Assembly: GCF_007744255.1 (NCBI RefSeq) | Contig: NZ_CP036267.1 | Span: forward strand, 372,001-436,000 | Source: Thalassoglobus polymorphus | GTDB lineage: Bacteria; Planctomycetota; Planctomycetia; Planctomycetales; Planctomycetaceae | DNA length: 64,000 nt | Direction: 5' to 3' | Notes under the pieces: model-generated | The model's input: only the letters and a program-made list of their open reading frames with translations | Database searches by the model: none | Told to the model about the DNA's origin: nothing | Shown: in pieces, positions 36,378 to 45,513 of the stretch | Layout: each line of letters starts with the position of its first letter | Numbering within the stretch: position 1 is the first letter of the stretch | Made by a program: the position numbers and the translations under genes

Positions 36378-37362
36378 TGATGGTCTCTTCCGCTGTCGCT
36401 GTTAAGGCCGTTTGCTTCTCAGAACTTTGACTGGTTTCTGGCGGTGGGAAGTGTTTCAGGATCTCGGCAAAGATTGTCCCGGTGGTCATGCAACCAAAAG
36501 CGAACAGACCGCAGGGCAGGGCGATTTCAGGCTGATCAGGGAACAGCGTCTTGGCGAGGCTTGCACCGATTCCGGCGTTCTGCATGCCAATTTCGAGCAT
36601 GAGAGCACGACGCATTCCTGAGTCAATCCCGAGCACGCGCCCTCCGAGTTGTCCACAGAGGTAACCACCGAGATTGATCAGCAGCAGTGCCCACATCAGC
36701 ATGAGCGGCAACTGTTGGATGTTGTCACGATTTACCGCAACAACGACTGCAATAATCCAGAGGATACTGAAGTTCGCGACAGTCCCTGAGAATTTCGAAG
36801 CGTACTTCGCTACTGTTTGACTCACTTGAGCAAGAGTAAACCCGGCAATGACCGGGATCACTACTTGTTTGACGAGTGTAATCGCTGTGTTCGTGAGAAG
36901 TTCAGCGTCGACAGCTTTCCCGAGAGTCAGCTTCATCGCAATCGGAACGATCAACGGAGAGAGCAGCGTGGCGGATGTTGTCAGCCCGACGGAGTAACTG
37001 ACGTTTCCGCGTGCGACCATTGTCAACACGTTCGAAGCCATCGCCCCCGGGACACAACCGACGAGGATGACGCCGATCATTAAGTCTCCGGTGAAGCCGA
37101 AGACTTTTGTTGCCATCAGCCATGCCAGAAATGGCATCGCTGCATATTGAATTGCCGTCCCGCCGATTACGAGTGGCCACCGCTTCAGGACGTTAAGAAC
37201 CTCGTCTTTTGGGAGGAGTGTTCCGACACAAAACATCACGACAGCGACGAGTCCACCGAGCCATGTTTTGCTGATCAGAAAAGGGTCCGGAACATCATTG
37301 GGCCAGACCCCGGCAACAACCGAACTCAAGACGAGCCAAAAAAGAAGGTAACGCTGCAGCAT
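36373..37362 (-). CDS. bile acid:sodium symporter family protein
   Basis: A 329-aa integral membrane protein of the BASS/SBF family with 9-10 hydrophobic segments. Family features include VAVVMFCVGTLLPKDEVLNV, the GCVPGAMASNVLTMVARGNV stretch with the conserved discontinuous helix region (GAMASN), the paired segment VGLTTSATLLSPLIVPIAMK, and EIGMQNAGIGASLAKTLFPD near the C-terminus, where the Glu/Gln residues form the Na+ site. Bacterial homologues carry organic anions such as pantoate or keto acids; the substrate here is unknown. The C-terminal tail is hydrophilic. It appears to be a single gene. Confidence 0.92.
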   Translation of the reverse strand: MLQRYLLFWLVLSSVVAGVWPNDVPDPFLISKTWLGGLVAVVMFCVGTLLPKDEVLNVLKRWPLVIGGTAIQYAAMPFLAWLMATKVFGFTGDLMIGVILVGCVPGAMASNVLTMVARGNVSYSVGLTTSATLLSPLIVPIAMKLTLGKAVDAELLTNTAITLVKQVVIPVIAGFTLAQVSQTVAKYASKFSGTVANFSILWIIAVVVAVNRDNIQQLPLMLMWALLLINLGGYLCGQLGGRVLGIDSGMRRALMLEIGMQNAGIGASLAKTLFPDQPEIALPCGLFAFGCMTTGTIFAEILKHFPPPETSQSSEKQTALTATAEETIK

Positions 37363-37422
37363 TGATGAGAAGAAGTGAGTTAGGGTGAGAGATGTTGATA
37401 GCTGCAGTGTGACCTTGGGGGG

Positions 37423-37932
37423 TTATTGATCGACCGTTTCAGGAGCTGCTTCTTTGGCTGCTTTTTCGTGTTCGATCTCTCCCCACATGTGGCCGCCCAC
37501 TTTTCCGTGATACCAGCTTCCGGCATAACGGTCTTTGTAGAACATCACTCGAGCGGTGAACCCTTCGCCCATCAGCGGGATCTTCAGGTCTGTCACTTGA
37601 AGGACAGGTGTGTCGCCGGCCCATTCGACTTGAACTGGAACAGGGACGGGAAGATCATATTTTCCGTAAGTGATACGAGCCTGAACAATCCAGTTGTTGC
37701 CACCTGTTTTTTTCACAGAGGTGATCGCATATCGCTCCGCCTGCGGGGTCATGTTCTTTCGACCCTGGATACTGAATCGTCCGACAAGCGTGGCGTCTGT
37801 AAGTTGATCGACGAATGCCTGCTCAGCTGCGGAGAGCTCGACCGGCGGTCTCTTTTCAGGTTCCGCATCCTGAGCAAACAGCGGGCTCGCCAGCCATAAT
37901 ATGGCTGCAATGATCAATGTCGGATTCTTCAA
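37423..37932 (-). CDS. secreted protein of unknown function
   Basis: A 169-aa protein with signal peptide MKNPTLIIAAILWLASPLFA. The mature part is probably a small beta-barrel: LTDATLVGRFSIQGRKNMTP, ERYAITSVKKTGGNNWIVQA, PVQVEWAGDTPVLQVTDLKI, RVMFYKDRYAGSWYHGKVGG. No metal or active-site motif stands out. It ends 34 bases before the start of the MBL hydrolase gene on the same strand, reading as the gene upstream is followed by it in the order MBL hydrolase then this gene. I recognise no named family; planctomycete genomes carry many proteins of this size and build. Confidence 0.8.
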   Translation of the reverse strand: MKNPTLIIAAILWLASPLFAQDAEPEKRPPVELSAAEQAFVDQLTDATLVGRFSIQGRKNMTPQAERYAITSVKKTGGNNWIVQARITYGKYDLPVPVPVQVEWAGDTPVLQVTDLKIPLMGEGFTARVMFYKDRYAGSWYHGKVGGHMWGEIEHEKAAKEAAPETVDQ

Positions 37933-37965
37933 TGTTCTTCTCCTGAATAACGAGAGAGAAAAGTC

Positions 37966-38739
37966 TTATCCCCGCGCCAGTTCTTCGTCCCATTCATCAA
38001 GCAACGGCCAATCGACGGCACATGTCCCGAAGTCTGCCATGTGTTGATACTTTTCAAGACGATCGATTGTCTCTTGCAACTGCTTGTTATCTTTCTTGAA
38101 TGACGGTCCGTGGCTGGGGAGCAACCATTCGACATCACTCTCTTTGATGCGTGTTAACGATCGGATGAACGCCGGGATGTCGGACCCGTGGTGGGCGTCA
38201 ATGTTCCCGACACAGCCATCACGGTAGATGTTATCTCCCGAGAGTAAAAGATTTCCCATGCGAAATGCCAGCTGAGCAGGGGCATGACCGGGTGTGTGCC
38301 AAACGTCGAGTTTCAGGTTTCCAATTTCCAGCACATCCCCTTCATTGATTGTCTGATCCGTCTCAACGGTCGGCAAATCGATAGAGATTCCCTGCGCAGT
38401 GATCTCTGCATAGGTCATGATTCGATCGCCCTCGGAGAGTAGCTTCGCCGCTTGCGGATGCGCAAGAACTTTTGCATCCGGCATGAGATCTTTAGCCAGT
38501 TTCAAGCCTTGGACATGATCGACGTCGGCATGTGTTGCCACAAGGTATTTACACTGGGAAAGCGGGAAGTCCATTTGCCGGATCATCTCGATGATGTCGT
38601 GGAAAGTGTCCTCGTAGCCGATATCGATGAGCCCCCATTCGTTTTGATCAAACACCAGATAGACACAACATCCAAGTTGCCTCCGGGCTTGATAATTCAT
38701 CTCGATCACGTTTGGGAACAGTTCTCGCCGCGCTAACAT
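37966..38739 (-). CDS. metallo-beta-lactamase-fold hydrolase
   Basis: A 257-aa MBL-fold protein. ATG 38739 is the start because AGGAAA lies upstream and it gives [17 protein letters not shown]; the frame is open to 38862 without homology. The first metal motif reads [10 protein letters not shown], where the usual THxHxDH has Asp in place of the second His; further ligands are in [13 protein letters not shown] and [12 protein letters not shown], and a distal His in LLPSHGPSF. The substitution may change metal use. Relatives hydrolyse thioesters or lactones, but the substrate is unknown. It lies 33 bases upstream of the secreted protein gene and is probably cotranscribed with it. Confidence 0.88.
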   Translation of the reverse strand: MLARRELFPNVIEMNYQARRQLGCCVYLVFDQNEWGLIDIGYEDTFHDIIEMIRQMDFPLSQCKYLVATHADVDHVQGLKLAKDLMPDAKVLAHPQAAKLLSEGDRIMTYAEITAQGISIDLPTVETDQTINEGDVLEIGNLKLDVWHTPGHAPAQLAFRMGNLLLSGDNIYRDGCVGNIDAHHGSDIPAFIRSLTRIKESDVEWLLPSHGPSFKKDNKQLQETIDRLEKYQHMADFGTCAVDWPLLDEWDEELARG

Positions 38740-39253
38740 GCTTTGTGATTTCCTACTACTGTCGCTGATGGTGGTTGTCGTAGTCGTCCATCTCTTCCAA
38801 AATGTCATTCGGCTTTGAGTCAGTTGCAGGCCAACGAGCGTGCCGGCTTGCTCAAAACGCACGACAATTCAACTCGACGGATCAGTAGTGCTCTGTCGAG
38901 CTATGAATGTCATACTCCAACTGCGTACTCCGCACCGTTGTCGCTACGCAACACGTTTGTCGAGATGACACTCATACATAAACGGACGAGTCGATCAGGC
39001 AATGCCTGATCTGTTCTGATCGCCTTTACTTCGAAAAGGCATTCAGATTCTGTTGTCTTTACCTGCTTCGTCAGGAACTGCCTGACACTCTAACACGGAT
39101 TGAACAGTAAGCTAGGCTGTGTCCGATGTGTTGTTGATCCCTTCCCTTCGTTGGGAAAGTCTTCGTCTTAAATCTCTAAGTTGTGAATTCAGACAGGCAC
39201 CCGCTCGGGCCTGCTGTCCTGCTGAAAACAAGTGTTTTCGGCGGGGACGACTG
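38740..39253. other. 514-bp intergenic region with palindromes
   Basis: No gene is supported. It contains the palindrome GATCAGGCAATGCCTGATC at 38993-39011 and the inverted repeat GAAAACAAGTGTTTTC near 39223-39238, just downstream of the aldolase stop (minus strand), which might act as its terminator although no T run follows. Confidence 0.45.
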
Positions 39254-40051
39254 TTAATATCGAGCGAGGTCGCTCGCTTCTTCTTCTGGATTCAGACCGG
39301 AAATCAACTCTTGTGCCTGTGTGACCAGCATTTTCAAATCGCTACCCAATGCGATGAACTGCCAACCTTCAGCGACTCGTTGATTCACGTCGTCAATAGT
39401 TTGGACGTGTAAACCGACGGGTGTCCCGGTTTTCTTTCCGGCTGCGACAATTCGAGCGAGCATCGCTTCGAATTCTTCGACAGTCGGGTCAGTTCCGTCC
39501 GGTGTTCTCATTTGTGCTCTTAAATCATTCGGCCCAACGAAGATTGCGTCCACCCCTTCCAGAGCGTAAATCTCTTCAGCATTGTCGACACCTTCTGGGG
39601 ATTCGGTTTGCAAAACGACCAGAATCTCATCGTTGGCGTATTTGTAATAGTCCCCGGCTGTGGCGTCGAAATTCAAAGCATGAGTTGCTCCGCCGACTGA
39701 GCGATTTCCTTGTGGAGGATACTTTGCGGCAGCGATGGCAGCCTTCGCCTGTTCAACAGTATTCACCATTGGGACAATGATTCCATGAGCCCCGGCATCG
39801 AGGACGCGTTTGATATGATCGTGTCGACCTTCGGGAACACGTACCAGTGGAACACAACCGGCATCTGCGATGGCACCGATGAGCATCGCCGCTTGATTCC
39901 AGTCAATTGGAGAGTGTTCGAGGTCAATCGTCAGCCAGGGGAACCCGACCCGTGCCAGTAAACGAGTTGCTGTCAAATCACCAAAGCTCAGCCAGGTACC
40001 AACTTGTGGCTCACCGGCTCTTAGAGCCACTTTTACTGGATTCTTTTTCAT
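39254..40051 (-). CDS. HpcH/HpaI-family aldolase
   Basis: A 265-aa class II pyruvate-type aldolase homologue. Motifs of the family are [20 protein letters not shown] (with the active-site base region), [36 protein letters not shown], the metal ligand Glu in [14 protein letters not shown] and the Asp in [14 protein letters not shown]. The length matches 2-keto-3-deoxy-sugar-acid / 4-hydroxy-2-oxoheptanedioate aldolases. These cleave hydroxy-2-oxo acids into pyruvate plus an aldehyde; the sequence does not tell which. It is a single gene. Confidence 0.92.
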   Translation of the reverse strand: MKKNPVKVALRAGEPQVGTWLSFGDLTATRLLARVGFPWLTIDLEHSPIDWNQAAMLIGAIADAGCVPLVRVPEGRHDHIKRVLDAGAHGIIVPMVNTVEQAKAAIAAAKYPPQGNRSVGGATHALNFDATAGDYYKYANDEILVVLQTESPEGVDNAEEIYALEGVDAIFVGPNDLRAQMRTPDGTDPTVEEFEAMLARIVAAGKKTGTPVGLHVQTIDDVNQRVAEGWQFIALGSDLKMLVTQAQELISGLNPEEEASDLARY

Positions 40052-40360
40052 TGCTTCTCATTCCTTTTCAGGGCGTCTCAAACTTCTTGTCTCATTCTGA
40101 CAACCCAAGCACGATTTGTCACTCAATGGGGAGTTTGAGGAATTCGGCACTTCTGGAGTATTTCCAATGCTTCTCTTGTCCACGAAGTCCGTTTTCACAA
40201 ATCGATACGCTGATACCACGAGACAGAACTGTTAAGACGAATATTAGATTCGTTCTAGCATGAAACTCTGAGGAAATTCACATTTTCAGTGAGTCAACAT
40301 TGACGAGGGTGGTCAAAGTCTCATAGTCTTCGTGAAATCTCAACGAGAAATTTTAGAGCA
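40052..40360. other. intergenic region with a diverged repeat trace
   Basis: No gene is seen between the start of the aldolase gene and the small frame at 40361. Around 40180-40260 the order TCCACGAAG, CCACGAGACAGAAC, ATTCGTTCTAGCA follows the diverged repeat copy at 13577-13690. The 3' end presumably carries the promoter for the small frame. Confidence 0.4.
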
Positions 40361-40471
40361 ATGTCTTCAGATTACGTCTCATACATCGATTTTTCTGCCG
40401 CGATTCTTCGCGACGAACTGGTTATCGGTGCGCCCATTATTATTGGTGGTCCAATTATGAGTGACGATTGA
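40361..40471 (+). CDS. candidate 36-aa small protein with its own terminator
   Basis: ATG 40361 opens 36 codons ending TGA 40469-40471. The peptide starts MSSDYVSYIDFSAAILRDEL and continues with a short hydrophobic Ile/Gly/Pro stretch (VIGAPIIIGGPIMSDD). A strong intrinsic terminator lies only 28 bases downstream, and no other plus-strand gene ends nearby, so something short is transcribed here. No good ribosome binding site is visible (GAGAAATTTTAGAGCA precedes the ATG). Either this is a small membrane-active or regulatory protein gene, or the transcript is a small RNA. Confidence 0.5.
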   Translation: MSSDYVSYIDFSAAILRDELVIGAPIIIGGPIMSDD

Positions 40472-40498
40472 GCTGAGGAGATCGCAAGCAATACATGA

Positions 40499-40533
40499 GC
40501 CCCTCAGGTCAAATGGTCTGAGGGGCTTTTTTT
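40499..40533 (+). terminator. strong intrinsic terminator
   Basis: GCCCCTCAG pairs perfectly with CTGAGGGGC across a short loop and is followed by seven T. It points on the plus strand and ends the small unit beginning near 40361, well upstream of cimA. Confidence 0.92.
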
Positions 40534-40773
40534 ATCTCGAAACGGTCCTTCCACCTTTGGGATGTTCAGTTTCCTGAAAATTGGAAGGCTGAAGACAGGT
40601 TTCAGGATCAGTCTGAAACCGACACCATCCGAGAGATTTTTAAGCCGCATTGACTGACTCTTAGCAAAAACTAGCAATAACCGCATGAGTCACCATTGTT
40701 TCAATGCATATTGTTCCAGTGAATGACAGCGATTTCAACAATCCTGTTAGCGAAACTTAACATCGGAATTCCC

Positions 40774-42354
40774 ATGTACGTTCAACTTTATGACACAACT
40801 CTTCGCGATGGCAGCCAAGGTGAAGGAGTGAATTTCTCCCTCCAGGATAAGCTGCTCATCACTAAAAAGCTGGACGAAATGGGTTTCGATTATATTGAAG
40901 GTGGATACCCACTTTCGAACGAAAAAGACTTCGAATACTTTCAGCAGGTTCAGTCTTTGAGTTTGAAGCATGCCAAAGTGTGTGCCTTCGGGATGACTCG
41001 CCGACGTGGCGTCGAAGCCAAAGACGATACCGGGATGCAGGCCCTCACTTCCTCAAAAGCACCAGTCTGTACTGTCGTTGGAAAAACATCGGATTTGCAC
41101 GTCACCGAGGTCTTGCGAGTGGACCTTGAAGAGAACATCGCGATGATTCGGGATTCACTCTCGTATTTGAAATCAGAAGGCCGCGAAGTCCTTTATGATG
41201 CCGAACACTTCTTTGATGGATTCATCGCCAATCCCGAGTACGCACTCAGTACCGTTCGGGCTGCTCAAGAAGCCGGTGCAGATATGGTTGTCTGTTGCGA
41301 TACGAATGGCGGAACGCTGCCCGAGCAAATCGCTGAGATCCTGGCACAAGTCCAGAAAGAACTCTCTATTCCTCTGGGCATCCACTGTCACAATGATTGT
41401 GACGTGGCTGTTGCCAACTCACTCGCTGGTGTTGATGCGGGAGCGAAACAGGTTCAGGGAACGATCAACGGGATCGGAGAACGCTGCGGAAACGCCGATC
41501 TCGTGAGCGTGGCAGCGAACCTTTCTCTGAAGAAAGAAGGCTACGAAGTCCTCACCGCTGGTGCCGGGTTGACGCACCTGACAGAACTGTCTCGCTATGT
41601 CTACGAGATGGCGAACATGAACTTCCGAGTCAATCAGGCGTTCGTTGGTCGCAGTGCCTTTGCTCACAAAGGGGGCATGCATGTCCATGCAGTCAACCGC
41701 ATTGCCCATAGCTACGAGCACATCAATCCGGAAACCGTTGGGAACGAGCGAAGAATTCTCGTCAGCGAACTTTCTGGGCGCTCAAACATCGTTGCCTTAA
41801 CAACCAAGTTTAAACTCGATTCCGATAAAGAACTGATGGGGACAATTCTGGAGCAAGTGCAGGAGTTGGAAAGTCAGGGGTATCAGTTCGAAGCGGCTGA
41901 GGCTTCTTTTGACTTGCTTGTGAAGAAGCTGGCGAAAACCTACGAGCCAAAGTTTCAGCGAATACACTATCGAGTGAATGTGGAGACTGCCAGACAGGAA
42001 AATCCACTGACCGAAGCGACCGTGAAAGTGAAAATCGCTGGAGGAGGAGAAGTTCGCCACGAAGTCGGTGAAGGAGATGGTCCTGTCAATGCCTTGGACA
42101 CAGCCTTGCGTAAGGCGTTGATTCCATACTATCCCGGTCTCGAAGAGATGACACTTGTCGACTACAAAGTCCGCGTCATCAACTCTGCTGAGGGAACCGC
42201 CGCAAGTGTTCGCGTCGTCATCGAAAGCAAGGACGACCAGGACGTCTGGAGTACCATCGGCGTTAGCGAGAACATCATTGAGGCCAGCTGGCTCGCGCTT
42301 GTTGATGCGATTGAGTACAAACTCTTCAAAGACGACGGTGAGCTACAAGGGTAA
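40774..42354 (+). CDS. cimA: (R)-citramalate synthase
   Basis: A 526-aa enzyme of the DRE-TIM metallolyase superfamily that condenses pyruvate and acetyl-CoA to (R)-citramalate for isoleucine (and leucine) precursor supply. The start is ATG 40774 (MYVQLYDTTLRDGSQGEGVN, the DRE motif); an upstream in-frame ATG at 40723 has no homology. Other matches are FDYIEGGYPLSNEKDFEYF, GIHCHNDCDVAVANSLAGV with the metal-binding HxH, GTINGIGERCGNADL, and FAHKGGMHVHAV of the second substrate-binding block. The C-terminal ~130 residues form the LeuA-type regulatory domain, so feedback inhibition is likely. The closest family is TIGR00977-like CimA rather than LeuA. A hairpin terminator follows. Confidence 0.93.
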   Translation: MYVQLYDTTLRDGSQGEGVNFSLQDKLLITKKLDEMGFDYIEGGYPLSNEKDFEYFQQVQSLSLKHAKVCAFGMTRRRGVEAKDDTGMQALTSSKAPVCTVVGKTSDLHVTEVLRVDLEENIAMIRDSLSYLKSEGREVLYDAEHFFDGFIANPEYALSTVRAAQEAGADMVVCCDTNGGTLPEQIAEILAQVQKELSIPLGIHCHNDCDVAVANSLAGVDAGAKQVQGTINGIGERCGNADLVSVAANLSLKKEGYEVLTAGAGLTHLTELSRYVYEMANMNFRVNQAFVGRSAFAHKGGMHVHAVNRIAHSYEHINPETVGNERRILVSELSGRSNIVALTTKFKLDSDKELMGTILEQVQELESQGYQFEAAEASFDLLVKKLAKTYEPKFQRIHYRVNVETARQENPLTEATVKVKIAGGGEVRHEVGEGDGPVNALDTALRKALIPYYPGLEEMTLVDYKVRVINSAEGTAASVRVVIESKDDQDVWSTIGVSENIIEASWLALVDAIEYKLFKDDGELQG

Positions 42355-42359
42355 GCCCG

Positions 42360-42402
42360 TTGAGTCCGCCGGGCACTTCAACTGTCCGGCGGACTCAATT
42401 TC
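42360..42402. terminator. bidirectional hairpin terminator after cimA
   Basis: TTGAGTCCGCCGGGCA pairs with TGTCCGGCGGACTCAA (one mismatch), followed by TTTCATTT on the plus side; the minus side ends in a shorter run. It separates cimA from the converging sialidase-like gene. Confidence 0.85.
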
Positions 42403-42416
42403 ATTTGGGATCTTCT

Positions 42417-43460
42417 CTACAGCTTCTCTGGATCGAGTGCCACGTGTTTAATGCGTTGACGCTTCCAGGTGTAGGTGATGTGGATGTCGCCGTTCTTCGC
42501 CTGAATCACAGCGGGGTAGGAGTACTCACCTTTCTCGGATTCCAGAGTGACCTTGTTCTCCCAGTGAATGCCATCTTCACTGATCGCCACGTTGAGCGGA
42601 GATCTCCCTTTGGGGGTATCGTTGTAGACAATAAGCTGCCGACCATCTTGCAGCGTAACGGCATCAGTTCCAGAGTTTGGATTCGGGAGTGAAGTCCGTT
42701 CTGGCTTGGACCAGGTTTGTCCTTGGTCTTTTGACCAACTGGTAACCACGCTTCCTTCTCTTGATCGACAGAGGATTTGCAGCGAGCCATCTTTGTGCTG
42801 CAAGATACTTGGTTGAATGATGTTGAACTCTTTGCCGTCGTTGATCGGTCCGATTCGTTTCCAGGTTTTTCCGTCATCTTTTGTGACTTCGAAATGGACG
42901 CGCCAGCCATCATATTCTGTCGATGAACCACAAAGGAGAGTCCCATCTTCAAGGCGAAGCGGTTTGTTCTTCACCGGACCGTCGATTCCTTCGGGAAGAC
43001 GCCTCGGAAAGGACCAGCCTTTTTCGTCGTGCGTCATGAGCATTCCCCACCATTCACTCGGGCTGGGACCGCATTTGTAGTACAAGGAAATTTTTCCCGG
43101 TTCGTCATGGTTATTCACTAGAACCGGGTTCCAACAGGGGTAGCGAAGATCGTCGTGTTGAATTCCGTTCGCCACTTCAACGGGGGCAGACCAGTTGCCG
43201 CTGGAATCTTTTTCTGAAACCCAGATGCCGACGTCTTTATCTTTTTCGCGAGTCCCACCAAACCAGGCGGCCATCAAGCCGCCTGTTGGTTTTTCAATAA
43301 TGGTCGAAGCGTGACATTGTGGAAAGGGGACATCTTCAAACACGAATTCTGACACTTCGATTGATGGATGTTCCTCTGCTTGAGCAGTTTGAACGCAAAG
43401 CAGAGCGACCGTGATCAGTGAGCATTGAATCGCAGTCCGGAAGGTTTTAGGTAATGGCAT
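42417..43460 (-). CDS. secreted sialidase-like (BNR repeat) protein
   Basis: A 347-aa exported protein with signal peptide FRTAIQCSLITVALLCVQTA. It contains the Asp-box (S/T-x-D-x-G-x-T-W) repeats of the six-bladed sialidase propeller: TKDDGKTWKRI, SKDQGQTWSKP, and a looser SEDGIHWENKV. The conserved Arg-containing strand near the start is GGLMAAWFGGTREKDKDVGI, and SEKGEYSYPAVIQAKNGDIH is the last typical block. Planctomycete exo-alpha-sialidase-like proteins of this kind often sit beside sulfatases, as here, and probably act on host or algal polysaccharide rather than sialic acid. It is 168 bases from the sulfatase gene, same strand. Confidence 0.88.
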   Translation of the reverse strand: MPLPKTFRTAIQCSLITVALLCVQTAQAEEHPSIEVSEFVFEDVPFPQCHASTIIEKPTGGLMAAWFGGTREKDKDVGIWVSEKDSSGNWSAPVEVANGIQHDDLRYPCWNPVLVNNHDEPGKISLYYKCGPSPSEWWGMLMTHDEKGWSFPRRLPEGIDGPVKNKPLRLEDGTLLCGSSTEYDGWRVHFEVTKDDGKTWKRIGPINDGKEFNIIQPSILQHKDGSLQILCRSREGSVVTSWSKDQGQTWSKPERTSLPNPNSGTDAVTLQDGRQLIVYNDTPKGRSPLNVAISEDGIHWENKVTLESEKGEYSYPAVIQAKNGDIHITYTWKRQRIKHVALDPEKL

Positions 43461-43628
43461 TCGTATTAGATTCCGTAGTCAGGAGGATTGATCGGATGGT
43501 GAAATTCGGAAAATGAAATGTTGAGGAACATATCGCTTGGGGCATGGCACTGTGTGAGCCAGACGAGGACTCAGTCTCGCTTGACGGTCGTTGATTTCTT
43601 TCGCTCGCTCTACGCGAAGACTTTTGGA

Positions 43629-45065
43629 TCAGTTCTCGCCAGAGCTGTTGTTCTTCCTCTTCTTTTTGTCAAAGTTTTCGCGAGTCTGTTCTTTGATGAC
43701 CTGTTGCAACTTTTTGCGAATACTGGCTTGTTCGTCGCTGAGCTTGTCGATCGAAAGTGGAGATTGTTCATAGAAGTCCGTCGAGACATCATAGAACTGT
43801 CCGGTTTTGTAGAGTTTGTATCGCTCATTTCTGGCGAACTCACCAGCTGCGTGCTTCTGGCCGCCATCAACCGGTGTTCCATTTCGGAAGTACCAGCAGT
43901 AAACCCATTCACGGGGCGTTCCTTTCTCTCCTTTGAGTTGAGGATAGAAGCTTCGTCCGCTCAGTTTCAAGTTCTTTGGAATGTCAGCTGCACCAGCCTC
44001 GGCGAGGGTCGGAAGGATGTCAGAGAAATCGAGCAGGTCTCGATTGATGGTCCCGGCTGTGATCCCTTTGGGCCAACTGGCGATGAGAGTTGTGCGTGTT
44101 CCATTGTCGGTCATGTAGCGTTTGCCGCCGCGCCAGTCGCGACCTTGAAACTGCGAGACGATCGATTCGTATGTTCCGTTGTCTCCCGTGAAGAGAATTA
44201 AGGTTTCGTCACGAACCCCAGAGTCTTCAAGTTGCTTGACGATTTTGCCGACGATCTTGTCGACATAGTGAACCATGTCGATAAAGAACTTCTTCGATTT
44301 TTTGTTCGCTCCTTTTTCCGTGTCATCGTTCACTCTGGCCTTCGGGTCCCATTCTTCAGAGTCAGGAGTCGGTTCGAACGGCCAGTGAGGCAGAATCATC
44401 GGGTAGTAGACAAAGAACGGTTTGTCATCATCCGCTTTGCGTTTGATGTAGTCACATGCGTAGTCGCTGACGATGTCCGGTCCGTACTCTCCGTTTCTAT
44501 AATCCTTCTCATGATGATTCACTTCGAGTCCGGGGTTGGGATATCGATTGCCTCGGCGGGTCAGTTGCCACAGGCAGTATTCATCAAACCCGAATTTGTT
44601 CGGCCCTTCGAATCCCCCTTTCAATTGCCATTTCCCAACAATACAGGTGTTGTAGCCACCGTCGCGGAGTACGTTTCCAAATGTGACCGAACCTTCCGGA
44701 AGCAGACCGAACTCTTTGTAATTTCGACTATTGTAAATTCCCGTCATGATCTGCACGCGAGACGGGGTGCAGAGCGGCTGACTGAAACAATTCTCAAACC
44801 GCATCCCACTGGCAGCAAGCTCGTCGAGGTGAGGAGTTTTGTAAGTCTCCCCGCCATTCGCTCCGACACACTCATACCCCATATCGTCCGCCATGATCAG
44901 AATGATGTTTGGCGTTTTTGCATCAGCTTGAAGCTGAGGCGTGTAAATGAGTTGTGGAATGGTGGCAGTGGTTAGCAAAAATGCCAGTGTAGTTATTCTG
45001 TGTAGTAAATGGCGTGGGAATGATCGGCGGCAACCGACCTGCGTGGTGGTAAGGAATTGGAACAT
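43629..45065 (-). CDS. secreted type I sulfatase
   Basis: A 478-aa formylglycine-dependent sulfatase. An N-terminal hydrophobic segment (ITTLAFLLTTATIPQLIY) exports it. The first metal ligands are in PNIILIMADDMGYECVGANG. The active-site CxPSR motif is LCTPSRVQIMTG with Cys99, the residue converted to formylglycine by a sulfatase-maturing enzyme not found in this window. Further matches are IVGKWQLKG, TLILFTGDNGTY (metal Asp/Asn) and SDILPTLAEAGAAD. It removes sulfate from carbohydrate sulfate esters. It may form a small polysaccharide-degradation cluster with the downstream sialidase-like gene. Confidence 0.93.
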   Translation of the reverse strand: MFQFLTTTQVGCRRSFPRHLLHRITTLAFLLTTATIPQLIYTPQLQADAKTPNIILIMADDMGYECVGANGGETYKTPHLDELAASGMRFENCFSQPLCTPSRVQIMTGIYNSRNYKEFGLLPEGSVTFGNVLRDGGYNTCIVGKWQLKGGFEGPNKFGFDEYCLWQLTRRGNRYPNPGLEVNHHEKDYRNGEYGPDIVSDYACDYIKRKADDDKPFFVYYPMILPHWPFEPTPDSEEWDPKARVNDDTEKGANKKSKKFFIDMVHYVDKIVGKIVKQLEDSGVRDETLILFTGDNGTYESIVSQFQGRDWRGGKRYMTDNGTRTTLIASWPKGITAGTINRDLLDFSDILPTLAEAGAADIPKNLKLSGRSFYPQLKGEKGTPREWVYCWYFRNGTPVDGGQKHAAGEFARNERYKLYKTGQFYDVSTDFYEQSPLSIDKLSDEQASIRKKLQQVIKEQTRENFDKKKRKNNSSGEN

Positions 45066-45291
45066 GGCGTCTTTCTATCAATCGATGCGCGTGCTGCGCG
45101 ATTCGTGAATTCGTGCTCCACCACTCATTGGAGTGCGCAATAAAAAACCAAGAGACCACGGGCGGCAACCCGTATTACGGCCCCTTGGCGGCAAGGAACC
45201 GAAAACGGTTCCGTACGCATTCTCACTTCTTTTCCTCAAAAGTTCAATTCTCAGCGGCTACTGGGACAACCTCGAAAGGTATTTAATAATC

Positions 45292-45513
45292 ATGGCAAGG
45301 AAAGGAAAACAGCGGCGTCAGCATCATGGTTCTGCGTGGCACTGGAAGCAGCCGGATACGTGGTACTACACGGAACCAGGCACCAGGAAACGAGTCGCTC
45401 TCTTCGATGAAGGCGGAGAGCGGATTCGTGGGAAAGAGAACAAAGAAGCTGCACGGCTACGCAATAGCTTCCTTTGCTGTCATACCCGCTTCAATGGGGC
45501 CGCTCTTTTTTAG
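45292..45513 (+). pseudogene. 5' stub of a planctomycete integrase-like gene, cut off at the CRISPR array
   Basis: ATG 45292, preceded by GAAAGG, begins MARKGKQRRQHHGSAWHWKQ and continues DTWYYTEPGTRKRVALFDEG, GERIRGKENKEAARL. This resembles the N-terminal DNA-binding segment of planctomycete tyrosine recombinases. Similarity as I recall it ends near 45459; a spacer-length run of about 28 bases follows and then the first CRISPR repeat, whose TAG closes the frame at 45513. The core catalytic domain is absent. The assignment rests on recalled family resemblance, not a search. It could mark the site where the locus was inserted or rearranged. Confidence 0.5.
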
